Positions 42,994-50,997 of a stretch of DNA of 64,000 bases are shown one piece after another (position 1 is the first letter of the stretch; every line of letters starts with the position of its first letter). The notes beneath the pieces are model-generated. The model was given only the letters and a program-made list of their open reading frames with translations. It was not told the DNA's origin and ran no database searches. Position numbers and translations under genes: made by a program. Origin of the DNA: Polynucleobacter sp. HIN7 (GTDB lineage Bacteria; Pseudomonadota; Gammaproteobacteria; Burkholderiales; Burkholderiaceae); contig NZ_AP028138.1 of assembly GCF_030297595.1 (NCBI RefSeq), forward strand, positions 1,054,001 through 1,118,000. Direction: 5' to 3'.

Positions 42994-44772
42994 TTAACGC
43001 TGACTTTCTGGTGGAAAATACCACTTACCATTACGAATGGGTAAAAAATGTCCATCATCAATTCCAACCTCTTGCGAAATCAATAAATTGAGATTTTGAT
43101 TCAATGCGAATAACAAGTCCCCGCTTAATTTTGGATTAACAGCAAGATTATTTAACTCGTCAGGGTCATTCACCAAGTCATACAACTCCACATCATTATT
43201 GGCAAGTAGCTGCTCAATGGATGTTGGTGTATTAAATTTTAACGGTGAAAAATAGCGTGTAAATCGATAACGGCCGTCATATAAGCTACGGATTGCCACT
43301 CGAGTATGAAAATTAGGTTGATTTTTTAATAAGTACTGAACTTTATCTTTATTCGAAACATTCCCAGCAAACATATAGTCAAAAGTGACCTCTGCCCACA
43401 CTGGGCTTTGATAAGACAACATATCAAAATTAAACAAGCTGCCAATTCGGATGGAATCAGGTTTAGCCACCTCGGGGTTCGCAACTAATGAAGAAAAGTC
43501 TTTTCCCTTAAGCCCCTGAGAAGCTTTGGTTCGTGATGCAGAATCCTTACCCGTAAAACCAATAATCGTTGGTGTTAAATCAAGTTGAGACGTCACTGCA
43601 TTACAGCTCTTGCCCCCAGCAAAAGCAGGATGCACAACGATGAGTGGTAAATGATTTTGCTCGCGATAGGCGTTGGTTCCCTTACCGCGCATTTGGTGAG
43701 CACCGCCAAGCTCCCCATGATCTGAAGTAAAAATTACAATCGTATTGTTCTCGAGACCTGAGTCTTTTAATGATTTAAGCACAAGCTCAACTTGTCTATC
43801 ACAATCACGGATGCAATTAAAGTAGTAATCCAATAAAAGTCGCCAGCGACGATCCTCGTTGGGCCATTGCCCTAACATAACATCCTGAATGGTTTGATAA
43901 ATGGAATGCGCGCGGGGGCGCCCCGGAGCGTTCAATGCTTGATTTCGAGACCGTGGCAAGGGATAGTTGGTCCAACTCGCCTTATAGATCTCACTATTTG
44001 GGGGCGGCAAGATTGGTACGGCATGTTTTTTTCCTTGCACTACCTGATTTGGCAAATCAGAATTAATCCACATTGCATCATGCGGATTAACAAAATTGAC
44101 CGCTAGATACCAGGGTTGTTTTTTAGTACGCAAATCTTGCGCTGTGGTCCGAAACCAGCGATCCACAGTGCTAGCAGTTGATTGATCAAAAGTGTACCCA
44201 CCCTGTGGCCCATCGGTAATATCGCCCACACCAAAGTAATCAGCAAATCCATAGCTGGCGATGATCTTTTGGTACTGCTCAACCGGCGCTTTTGCGGGAT
44301 CGGCCTGCTGATTTAAGTTATACGATAGATGCCATTTCCCTTGATAAGCAGCATGGTAACCAAGCTCGGCCAGACGACTGCCAATGGTTTTAACTTTGGT
44401 TGACATATCAGGCTGCCACAAATAATTCAAATTATCAAACACACCCGTTTCTTGAATATGCTGTCCGGTATAAATCACCGAGCGGGCTGATGAGCAAACA
44501 CATGACGCTGCTTGATGGTTAACAAAACTAATTCCTCGCTTTTTTAAGGATTCTCTTGCGGGGACTGGAAATGGCCATTGAGGAAAAAAATGCTCCTGAT
44601 CAACCAGGATGAAAAGAATGTTATAGCCAGCCGGTAATTGTTGTTGCTGGGAATTTTGAGATTGCAAAGTACTCGCTGCTGCTTTATTGGTAGTGGGCAA
44701 TAATGAAGTGCCAAGTATCCCGGCACCAGCGGCTAAAGCATTACGGCGTGATGGATTTTCAATTGAACTCAT
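42994..44772 (-). CDS. Exported sulfatase-family hydrolase
   Basis: A 592-residue alkaline-phosphatase-superfamily enzyme with a Tat-like signal (SRRNALAAG). LVDQEHF near 57-63 and FTSDHGELGG hold metal ligands. The residue converted to formylglycine should be Cys93 in CSSAR (93-97), where the consensus is C-x-P-x-R; Ser stands at the Pro position. The long C-terminal region with DLVNDPDELNNLA is typical of choline-sulfatase and related enzymes. No formylglycine-generating enzyme gene is in the window. Substrate unknown. Confidence 0.87.
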   Translation of the reverse strand: MSSIENPSRRNALAAGAGILGTSLLPTTNKAAASTLQSQNSQQQQLPAGYNILFILVDQEHFFPQWPFPVPARESLKKRGISFVNHQAASCVCSSARSVIYTGQHIQETGVFDNLNYLWQPDMSTKVKTIGSRLAELGYHAAYQGKWHLSYNLNQQADPAKAPVEQYQKIIASYGFADYFGVGDITDGPQGGYTFDQSTASTVDRWFRTTAQDLRTKKQPWYLAVNFVNPHDAMWINSDLPNQVVQGKKHAVPILPPPNSEIYKASWTNYPLPRSRNQALNAPGRPRAHSIYQTIQDVMLGQWPNEDRRWRLLLDYYFNCIRDCDRQVELVLKSLKDSGLENNTIVIFTSDHGELGGAHQMRGKGTNAYREQNHLPLIVVHPAFAGGKSCNAVTSQLDLTPTIIGFTGKDSASRTKASQGLKGKDFSSLVANPEVAKPDSIRIGSLFNFDMLSYQSPVWAEVTFDYMFAGNVSNKDKVQYLLKNQPNFHTRVAIRSLYDGRYRFTRYFSPLKFNTPTSIEQLLANNDVELYDLVNDPDELNNLAVNPKLSGDLLFALNQNLNLLISQEVGIDDGHFLPIRNGKWYFPPESQR

Positions 44773-44919
44773 TAGAGTAAATGTCTACTAATAAATAGAA
44801 GATTTGTGAATAGCGCAAGATTAACCTTTTTCCTCTGAAATGCAAAATTAAGATTCCAGCCTAATTTACCCTTTTTGTCTTTTGGATAATTTTTCATATG
44901 CTAATCTGTATTAAATAAT

Positions 44920-45525
44920 ATGAAAATCTCAACTCCCCTAACCCTACAAGGCAAATATGCGGCTTTGGTTCCGTTAGAGATGGCTCATCACGATGCCCTG
45001 TGCGATGCCGTCAGGGATGGCGAGCTTTGGAAACTTTGGTACACAACTATTCCAACGCCTGAGGGCATGGCAAAAGAAATAGAAAGACGCTTAGGGTTAC
45101 AAAAAATAGGTTCGATGAATCCATTCTGCGTTTTGGATTCCAAAGGCAGTCCTATTGGCATGACAACGTATATGAATATTGACGAACATAATCGAAGAGT
45201 GGAAATCGGCTCTACTTGGTATCGCAAATCTGTCCAAAGAACTGCAATTAATACCGAATGTAAATTAATGTTGTTGACGTATGCTTTTGAGACGTTGAAC
45301 TGTATTGCCGTTGAATTTCGGACCCATTGGTTTAACCACCAAAGTCGAAGTGGCATTGAAAGACTAGGCGCAAAATTAGATGGCGTCCTGAGAAGTCATC
45401 AACTAAATCGCCATCCTGATGCTATGAACAGCATCAGAGATACCTGTGTGTACAGCATTATTGCCAGCGAATTCCCTGCAATAAAAGCAAATCTTTCCTA
45501 TAAATTAGCCAATACTTTCGAATAA
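44920..45525 (+). CDS. GNAT acetyltransferase, RimJ/RimL-like
   Basis: A 201-residue protein. LTLQGKYAALVPLEMAHHDAL and the body TTYMNIDEHNRRVEIGSTWYRKSVQRTAINTECKLML...AVEFRTHWFNHQSRSGIERLGAKLDGVLR follow the RimJ/RimL ribosomal-protein-type N-acetyltransferase pattern, with the usual N-x-x-S-x-x-x-I-E-x-L-G segment. Substrate unknown; many such proteins acetylate small molecules or toxins. The sequence around it is AT-rich and the flanking genes are accessory in character. Confidence 0.85.
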   Translation: MKISTPLTLQGKYAALVPLEMAHHDALCDAVRDGELWKLWYTTIPTPEGMAKEIERRLGLQKIGSMNPFCVLDSKGSPIGMTTYMNIDEHNRRVEIGSTWYRKSVQRTAINTECKLMLLTYAFETLNCIAVEFRTHWFNHQSRSGIERLGAKLDGVLRSHQLNRHPDAMNSIRDTCVYSIIASEFPAIKANLSYKLANTFE

Positions 45526-45536
45526 TTTCAACGAAA

Positions 45537-46550
45537 TTACCGTGTTCTACGCCATTCTGATAAAACGTAATCTCGAATAAATTCACTTTCTTTTCTTGCG
45601 CAAACAATGCTTGTTTCATTTACAGATGGATCTAACAAACACTGAAGTCTAAGTACATCACCATTTTGGTCATAATTTGGTAACCAAGCACCCCAAAAGA
45701 ATCCTAGAGACTCTACATCACTTATTGATTGGCTCGCTAAGGGATCGCTCAATGGAATATCGATGTAAATTACTGGATGATTTTCAGTTCGCAGTACATC
45801 CATAAGGCTTTCAATTCTTCTCAAAAAATCCTGGCCAATTTCCCTTACTTTGATAAATGATGGCTTTCCTTCTGGGGAGTGATGGATACTTAAGTTTGAT
45901 AGATCAACGGATTTATTCAAGGTGGCTTGACTAATCAGTTTTCTTTTAATTCCCGTATGCCTCAGTAAGTCCTCAAAAAAGGATGTGTGATGTGGGGAAA
46001 CATATGCCAAAAAATTACCTTTATCTTGAATATTTACGTAGCATGGAATAAGGGAATGTCGTGCATCATCAACATTTTGCAATCCATCCATATGAACAGA
46101 CTTAGGTTGTCCGTTTATTAATAATCCAGTTTCTATACCTCCCAGGGAGATAATTTCTAATTGACTATAGGGGTGATTAGTAACGCAGGCCGCCCAAAAG
46201 CCCTGTAAACCAATTAATTGGGCATGTTTTTTTCGCTCCTTTGCCAACATATCAGAAAGATGTTTTCCTCGATAATCAGGATCAACAAATAGCTTTCCAG
46301 CCTCCGGAACTTGATCTAAGGGATGTTCATAACTAAGGGCGCAATGTCCGGCAACCGACCCCTGGGGAGAGATTGCTATGACTGAGTGCATTAGCTGAGA
46401 TTGGATCAAATTTTTTACCTCATCGACCTGATACATCTGCGGATTAGGATAACTATTACCGTAGCAACGAGTTAGTGCCTCGATAATTGCTTTTGCATCA
46501 CTTGGTTCTGCAGGTCTGATTAAAAAACCATCGGTTGAATTTGAATTCAT
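45537..46550 (-). CDS. GNAT-family N-acetyltransferase
   Basis: A 337-residue protein whose N-terminal 170 residues hold a GNAT domain: IRPAEPSDAKAIIEALTRC, VAGHCALSY, and the acetyl-CoA loop VDPDYRGKHLSDMLAKE. The C-terminal half is a second, less conserved domain ending in FWGAWLPNYDQNGDVLRLQ, which occurs with GNAT in proteins of unknown substrate. AT-rich like its neighbour at 44920-45525, with which it is convergent. Confidence 0.8.
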   Translation of the reverse strand: MNSNSTDGFLIRPAEPSDAKAIIEALTRCYGNSYPNPQMYQVDEVKNLIQSQLMHSVIAISPQGSVAGHCALSYEHPLDQVPEAGKLFVDPDYRGKHLSDMLAKERKKHAQLIGLQGFWAACVTNHPYSQLEIISLGGIETGLLINGQPKSVHMDGLQNVDDARHSLIPCYVNIQDKGNFLAYVSPHHTSFFEDLLRHTGIKRKLISQATLNKSVDLSNLSIHHSPEGKPSFIKVREIGQDFLRRIESLMDVLRTENHPVIYIDIPLSDPLASQSISDVESLGFFWGAWLPNYDQNGDVLRLQCLLDPSVNETSIVCARKESEFIRDYVLSEWRRTR

Positions 46551-46580
46551 TTGGATCTCTAATTAAACAGAATGAATACC

Positions 46581-46943
46581 CTACTTGCTACGACAAGGCC
46601 ATTTTTGAGCCATCGCATCAAAAGTTAATGAAGCAAAAGCCTCGCCTGCCCTATTTGATTGAGTGGCAATATAGTTATTTACTACTCGAATGCGTTCTTT
46701 AATATCTATATCCTTAGGAACACAAATTTTTTTATCGTAATGGGCATTATCTTCAACCCCCAAAATAATACCGACACACAGGCCTTGGTTAAAGCCAACG
46801 GCCTGTTGCTTATCATCTAATAATTGATTACAAATTGGAGTTAATCTGCCTGTTGTGAGATTGGGTATCGGCATGGTCGAAGATTGAGCTAGTACGCTCA
46901 CGGGTAGCAAAACTGTGATTAGAAATAGAGTAAGAGTATTCAT
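46581..46943 (-). CDS. Rap1a/Tai-like exported protein (T6SS immunity family)
   Basis: A 120-residue periplasmic protein: signal peptide ending near VLAQ, then a small helical fold with Cys in ICNQLL, GLCVGI, KICVP and KWPC. The spacing and the QGLCVGIILGV helix match the Rap1a/Tai family, which includes immunity proteins against type VI amidase effectors. No effector or secretion gene is in the window, so it is an orphan. I start at ATG 46943; a TTG at 46955 is possible. Confidence 0.7.
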   Translation of the reverse strand: MNTLTLFLITVLLPVSVLAQSSTMPIPNLTTGRLTPICNQLLDDKQQAVGFNQGLCVGIILGVEDNAHYDKKICVPKDIDIKERIRVVNNYIATQSNRAGEAFASLTFDAMAQKWPCRSK

Positions 46944-46969
46944 ATACCTGTTCAATTCTTTAGATTAAC

Positions 46970-46988
46970 AAAAAATCTATAAACAGAT
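46970..46988 (-). terminator. Weak terminator after tRNA-Arg
   Basis: On the minus strand ATCT pairs with AGAT around a six-base loop and is followed by TTTTTTG, 5 bases beyond the tRNA end. Short stem, so support is modest. Confidence 0.4.
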
Positions 46989-46992
46989 GAAT

Positions 46993-47069
46993 TGGCCTGC
47001 CCAGCAGGAGTCGAACCTGCGACCTACGGCTTAGAAGGCCGTTGCTCTATCCAGCTGAGCTATGGGCAG
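46993..47069 (-). tRNA. tRNA-Arg (anticodon TCT)
   Basis: A 77-base cloverleaf on the minus strand: acceptor CTGCCCA with TGGGCAG, D-arm AGCTCAGCTGGATAGAGCA, anticodon TCT in CTTCTAA, T-arm GGTTCGACTCC, discriminator G and encoded CCA. Confidence 0.97.
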
Positions 47070-47179
47070 TTGGATAGCTGATTTTAATGGACTATCCCCT
47101 GCCTTGGGCTCTTTTGGGCAATTTATTAAACTCCTGTTATAAATAGTGTTTTCATAACAAAAACTGTGTTGGAGATTTC

Positions 47180-48022
47180 ATGAAATTCCTCAAATCCTGG
47201 CTTTTATTGGTTGGTTTAAGCCTGTCCGTTTCCTCATTTGCTCAGTTCCCCGCTGATGTGGGCGACGACAAGTATCAGCCCCGCCTGGGTCAAGAAGGCA
47301 AGGATGTCATCTGGATGCCAACTGGCAACGAACTCGTTACTCAAATGCTCAAGACCGCCAAAGTAGGTCCCAATGATTTGGTCTACGACCTCGGTGCTGG
47401 TGACGGCAAGATCGCAATTGCTGCAGCCAAAGAGTTTGGTGCCCGTGCTGTGGGTATTGAGTTCAATCCCGATATGGCAGCCTTTGCCCAACGTAATGCC
47501 AATCGTGCAGGCGTTGGTGATCGTGTGAAGATCATTAATGGCGATATCTTCAAAGAAGATTTCAGTAAAGCAACTGTAGTGACTCTTTATTTGTTGCCTG
47601 ACCTCAATTTGCGTCTGCGCCCCACCATCTTAGCTATGAAGCCCGGTACTCGCGTGGTCTCGCACGCATTCACGATGGGTGATTGGGAAGCGGATAAAGA
47701 AATTGATGTAGGCTCCAAGGGTTACTTCTGGGTGGTTCCTGCCAATGTGGCTGGCGAATGGCAGCTCGATGGTGTCGATGTAAACGGCAAAGGCACCCTG
47801 AGTTTGTCGCAACGTTATCAACGCATTGGTGGCAATCTCACCATCAATGGCAAATCACAACCGATTCTGAATCCAACTCTTGAGGGTGACAAACTGAGTT
47901 TTGGCTATCTCGATCGTAAGAACAATCTACATACAGTCAAAGTGACAGTCAATGGCTCTCAGCTAAAAGGCGAAGACAAAGGTGGCACGACGTTTGCTGA
48001 AGTAACTGGTAAGCGTCGCTAA
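47180..48022 (+). CDS. Exported class I SAM-dependent methyltransferase-like protein
   Basis: A 280-residue protein with a clear signal peptide (KFLKSWLLLVGLSLSVSSFA, cleavage before QFPAD). The mature part has the Rossmann methyltransferase motifs VYDLGAGDGKIAIAAA (motif I) and VGIEFNPDM (acidic end of strand 2), NGDIF (motif for adenine) and LYLLPDLNLRLRP. The last 80 residues form a strand-rich domain. S-adenosylmethionine is not expected in the periplasm, so either the protein works differently or the signal directs an unusual substrate. The start has GGAG 6 bases upstream. Confidence 0.85.
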   Translation: MKFLKSWLLLVGLSLSVSSFAQFPADVGDDKYQPRLGQEGKDVIWMPTGNELVTQMLKTAKVGPNDLVYDLGAGDGKIAIAAAKEFGARAVGIEFNPDMAAFAQRNANRAGVGDRVKIINGDIFKEDFSKATVVTLYLLPDLNLRLRPTILAMKPGTRVVSHAFTMGDWEADKEIDVGSKGYFWVVPANVAGEWQLDGVDVNGKGTLSLSQRYQRIGGNLTINGKSQPILNPTLEGDKLSFGYLDRKNNLHTVKVTVNGSQLKGEDKGGTTFAEVTGKRR

Positions 48023-48032
48023 ATCTTTATAG

Positions 48033-49388
48033 ATGGGAAGCTCTTTGGGCGCTAACGCTAGCGCCTCTCCTCAACGTTTGCTCAGCCCCCTTGGGGCTGT
48101 TGCCATTATTGTGGGCATCGTCATTGGTGCCGGCATCTTCAAAACCCCATCGATGGTTGCCGGTATCACTGGTGATGTTGGTTGGGCAATTACGATTTGG
48201 ATCGCTGGCGCACTCATCTCATTGATGGGCGCCCTTTGCTACGCTGAGCTTGCTACCCTCTATCCTCATGCAGGCGGTGATTACCATTTCTTGACCCGTG
48301 CGTATGGCAAGAGCGTCTCGTTCTTGTATGGCTGGGCCAAAGCGATGGTTATTAATACTGGCTCGATTGCATTGCTAGCCTTCGTCTTTGGTGACTATAT
48401 GACCAAAGTATTGCCTTTGGGAGCTCACTCCTCCCTCTATTGGGCATTCTTGATTGTGATTGCACTTACGCTCATTAATTTGATTGGTATTCATGCGTCG
48501 GCTAATGTGCAAACAGTACTGACTATTTTAGAGGTGACTGGTTTAGTCGCCATCATCATCGCTGGCTTTGGTTTATTCGGTAATACTCCACCCCCCGTTG
48601 ATAACCCACCCTTATTTAGCAATACCCCGCAACTCGGCATGCTTGGCCTGGGGATGGTCTTTGTCTTACTCACCTTTGGCGGTTGGAACGAATCCGCCTA
48701 CATTTCCGCTGAACTCAAGGGCACTAGCAAAACGATCGTGAGCGTGATTGTGATTAGCCTGGTGGTGATTACCATCATCTACTTACTGGTCAATATTGCT
48801 CTTATTAATGGACTAGGCCTGAAAGCGTTAGCCGGTAGTAAGGCGGCTCCTGCTGACTTATTAGGTTTGGTCTTTGGCCCCGTCGGTGAAAAATTACTCG
48901 GTTTGTTTGTGGCAGTTGCAGCGCTAACTAGTATTAATGCCACCATGATTGTGGGAGCCCGTACCAACTACGCAATGGGTGAAGACTGGGATGGCTTAAG
49001 CAAAATGGGCAAATGGGAATCCGCCCGTGGCACCCCCACATTTGCATATCTAGTTCAGGGTGTCATCAGCCTGGCTTTAGTTGGCTTTGGTGCTTTGCAA
49101 AGTGATGGCTTTGAAGCCATGGTGGAATTTACTGCCCCAGTGTTTTGGACCTTCTTGTTACTGGTTGGCCTTGGCTTATTTGTATTGCGGTTTAAAGACC
49201 GCTCTCCGCGCCCCTTTAGTGTACCTCTCTACCCCATCACACCACTGATCTTCTGTGCCTCATGTGCCTACTTAGCCTATTCGAGCATTATGTATGCCCA
49301 CAGCAAAGGAGCAGTCGAGATCTCCTTCTATGTGATGCTGGCAGGCTTAGTTGCTCTTCTTATTCTGCGGTTACGGAAGATCTCTTAG
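48033..49388 (+). CDS. APC-family amino-acid permease
   Basis: A 451-residue transporter with about 12 membrane helices. IIVGIVIGAGIFKTPSMVAG is the first helix unwound around substrate in the APC superfamily, followed by GALCYAELATLYPHAGGDYHFLTRAYG. It differs from the permease at 22007-23392 and is closer to the serine/threonine or cationic amino-acid exchanger group. It starts 10 bases after the methyltransferase gene, so co-transcription is likely. Confidence 0.87.
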   Translation: MGSSLGANASASPQRLLSPLGAVAIIVGIVIGAGIFKTPSMVAGITGDVGWAITIWIAGALISLMGALCYAELATLYPHAGGDYHFLTRAYGKSVSFLYGWAKAMVINTGSIALLAFVFGDYMTKVLPLGAHSSLYWAFLIVIALTLINLIGIHASANVQTVLTILEVTGLVAIIIAGFGLFGNTPPPVDNPPLFSNTPQLGMLGLGMVFVLLTFGGWNESAYISAELKGTSKTIVSVIVISLVVITIIYLLVNIALINGLGLKALAGSKAAPADLLGLVFGPVGEKLLGLFVAVAALTSINATMIVGARTNYAMGEDWDGLSKMGKWESARGTPTFAYLVQGVISLALVGFGALQSDGFEAMVEFTAPVFWTFLLLVGLGLFVLRFKDRSPRPFSVPLYPITPLIFCASCAYLAYSSIMYAHSKGAVEISFYVMLAGLVALLILRLRKIS

Positions 49389-49441
49389 GTCATTGAACTG
49401 ACATCTTGCTCTGTAAACTAGAGCTTTTGTGGATGTGGTTC

Positions 49442-50296
49442 ATGCGTTTGTCCTGGTTCATTCATTGCGCTTTGCTGATACTGGTCTTGGCTGGATTGCC
49501 AAGACTTGGTCATGCATTTGAGCCCTTGAACACCGATGATGCAGGCACGATTGGCAAGAGGGTCAATCAGATCGAGCAGTACTTTTATGTTCTGCACAAC
49601 AACACGCCAGGTAATCCTGGTAGCGTCGCCACTCCTGGCGAGGAGTTCCGGGGGCTTGGTAATGCGAAGGCATTTCCATTTACCTATACGCACGGCATCT
49701 CCGATACGACCGAGATCGCATTTTCAACAACCTACTATGCAACCCCGCGCGGATCGTATTCACCATTCTCAAACAACATTGTTTCCTTGAAATGGCGCTT
49801 CTGGGGCGATGGTCAAACGGGTCTTGGAATGGCAATTAAGCCTGCGATTACTCTGCCAGCTAGTACTTCGCAACAAGTGCAAGGTTTGGGTCTGGCAAAA
49901 ACCAACTATGAGATCAATTACATCATCTCCTACTATTGGGAACGCATTCAGGTACATACCAATATTAGTTATGCCCGCAATCCCTACAACACCAACTATC
50001 CCATAAGCGGCACATACAGTCCGTATCAAATCAATTTAGTATCGGGTTCTATTGCGCCTGTTTGGATTGTGAACTCATGGCTTAAGCTTGCTTTAGATAT
50101 TGGTAGCTCGATTGATACGTCCCCAAATGCAGCCGCTGTCAATGACTACGGAATGGTGGCAGCAATATTCTCGATGAATAAGAATGTGGATATTGGCCTG
50201 TCTTATCTGCAGAGCAGCACCACACCCAACAATGCTTGGACTAGCAAGGGCATTACATCCGACCGGACCGAGGTTGGGGTAACGTGGCGTTTTTGA
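49442..50296 (+). CDS. Outer-membrane beta-barrel, MetA_deg-like
   Basis: A 284-residue exported barrel: signal peptide to about residue 26 (GHA), then EPLNTDDAGTIGKRVNQIEQ, the usual N-terminal segment of proteins grouped with the phenol MetA barrel family, repeated amphipathic strands, and terminal Phe (GVTWRF). It follows the permease gene by about 50 bases. I use ATG 49442, which gives a proper signal peptide; other in-frame starts at 49406 or 49433 are possible. Confidence 0.72.
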   Translation: MRLSWFIHCALLILVLAGLPRLGHAFEPLNTDDAGTIGKRVNQIEQYFYVLHNNTPGNPGSVATPGEEFRGLGNAKAFPFTYTHGISDTTEIAFSTTYYATPRGSYSPFSNNIVSLKWRFWGDGQTGLGMAIKPAITLPASTSQQVQGLGLAKTNYEINYIISYYWERIQVHTNISYARNPYNTNYPISGTYSPYQINLVSGSIAPVWIVNSWLKLALDIGSSIDTSPNAAAVNDYGMVAAIFSMNKNVDIGLSYLQSSTTPNNAWTSKGITSDRTEVGVTWRF

Positions 50297-50324
50297 GGAG
50301 GTTACGAGCGTAACAAGAGAAAAG

Positions 50325-50401
50325 TGGTCGGAGTACAAGGATTCGAACCTTGGACCCCCTGCTCCCAAAGCAGGTGCGCTACCAGGCTGCGCTACACTCC
50401 G
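50325..50401 (-). tRNA. tRNA-Pro (anticodon TGG)
   Basis: A 77-base cloverleaf on the minus strand: acceptor CGGAGTG with TACTCCG, D-arm AGCGCAGCCTGGTAGCGCA, anticodon TGG in TTTGGGA, T-arm GGTTCGAATCC, discriminator A and encoded CCA. Confidence 0.97.
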
Positions 50402-50483
50402 ACAGACCTCTATTATAGCCTGACTGGGCTCTGAACACCTTCCTACATTAGGGGGGCTTGACAGCTCAGGTAGTATTGACGAT

Positions 50484-50897
50484 ATGCCTTCTTTATTGCA
50501 CCATCGCCTCTTTGCCCAAGATACCCCGCCCATCAAGCGCTGGGGCATGCTTGGCTTGGTGCTGCTGAGTCTCTTAAGCACCCAATGGCTTGGGTTGGTT
50601 CACCAGATAGAACACCAAGAACTTAAACCCTCAGTAACTCTACAGACCCATGAGTCCCATGCCAGTTGCGAGAGCCATGATCACTCAATTTTTGCATTCC
50701 TGGGTCATGAAGAACATTCGGTCGAGTGCCAACTCTTTGATGCAATCACACTCGCAGGTCTTATTACTAGTAGTCCAACTCAGTTGGTTGTTCCAAATGG
50801 TTTTAGCCAATCTCTCTTTGGCTTTGTTAAACAAGTTAGTGCAACCCGCACTCACGAGCCCTATCAATCGCGGGCACCTCCACTCCTCATCCTCTAA
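50484..50897 (+). CDS. His-containing small membrane/exported protein before the TonB receptor
   Basis: A 137-residue protein with one membrane or signal segment (about 22-42), then a His/Cys-rich portion with HESHASCESHDHSIF and GHEEHSVECQLFD, and a C-terminal SRAPPLLIL, a tail seen in DUF2946-like proteins encoded before metal-related TonB receptors. Metal binding or shuttling at the membrane is inferred. The stop is about 100 bases from the receptor gene; the gap holds two hairpins. Confidence 0.65.
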   Translation: MPSLLHHRLFAQDTPPIKRWGMLGLVLLSLLSTQWLGLVHQIEHQELKPSVTLQTHESHASCESHDHSIFAFLGHEEHSVECQLFDAITLAGLITSSPTQLVVPNGFSQSLFGFVKQVSATRTHEPYQSRAPPLLIL

Positions 50898-50909
50898 TCC
50901 CCCTTCGTA

Positions 50910-50935
50910 AATCGGTCTTCGCTTGAAGACTGATT
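50910..50935 (+). promoter_or_regulatory. Intergenic hairpin 1 before the TonB receptor
   Basis: Arms AATCGGTCTTC and GAAGACTGATT pair over 11 bases with one G-T pair around GCTT. It has no following T run, so it is not a normal terminator; with the second hairpin it could affect mRNA stability or expression of the receptor. Confidence 0.55.
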
Positions 50936-50953
50936 TGGATGATTAAACGGTTT

Positions 50954-50972
50954 GACCTGGCGTGGCCGGGTC
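50954..50972 (+). promoter_or_regulatory. Intergenic hairpin 2 before the TonB receptor
   Basis: Arms GACCTGG and CCGGGTC pair over seven bases (one T-G) around CGTGG, 25 bases before the receptor start. Together with hairpin 1 it makes a structured leader. Confidence 0.45.
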
Positions 50973-50997
50973 ATCCCCCCATTTGGATGAATCAATC

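Noticed and set aside
46993-47069. tRNA-Arg as attachment site for an island covering the GNAT genes
   Set aside because: No integrase and no duplicate of the tRNA end between about 39000 and 46900 was found by eye.
50301-50314. GTTAC-GAGC-GTAAC palindrome after the barrel gene at 49442-50296
   Set aside because: Only five-base arms and no T run on either strand side; not enough for a terminator call.
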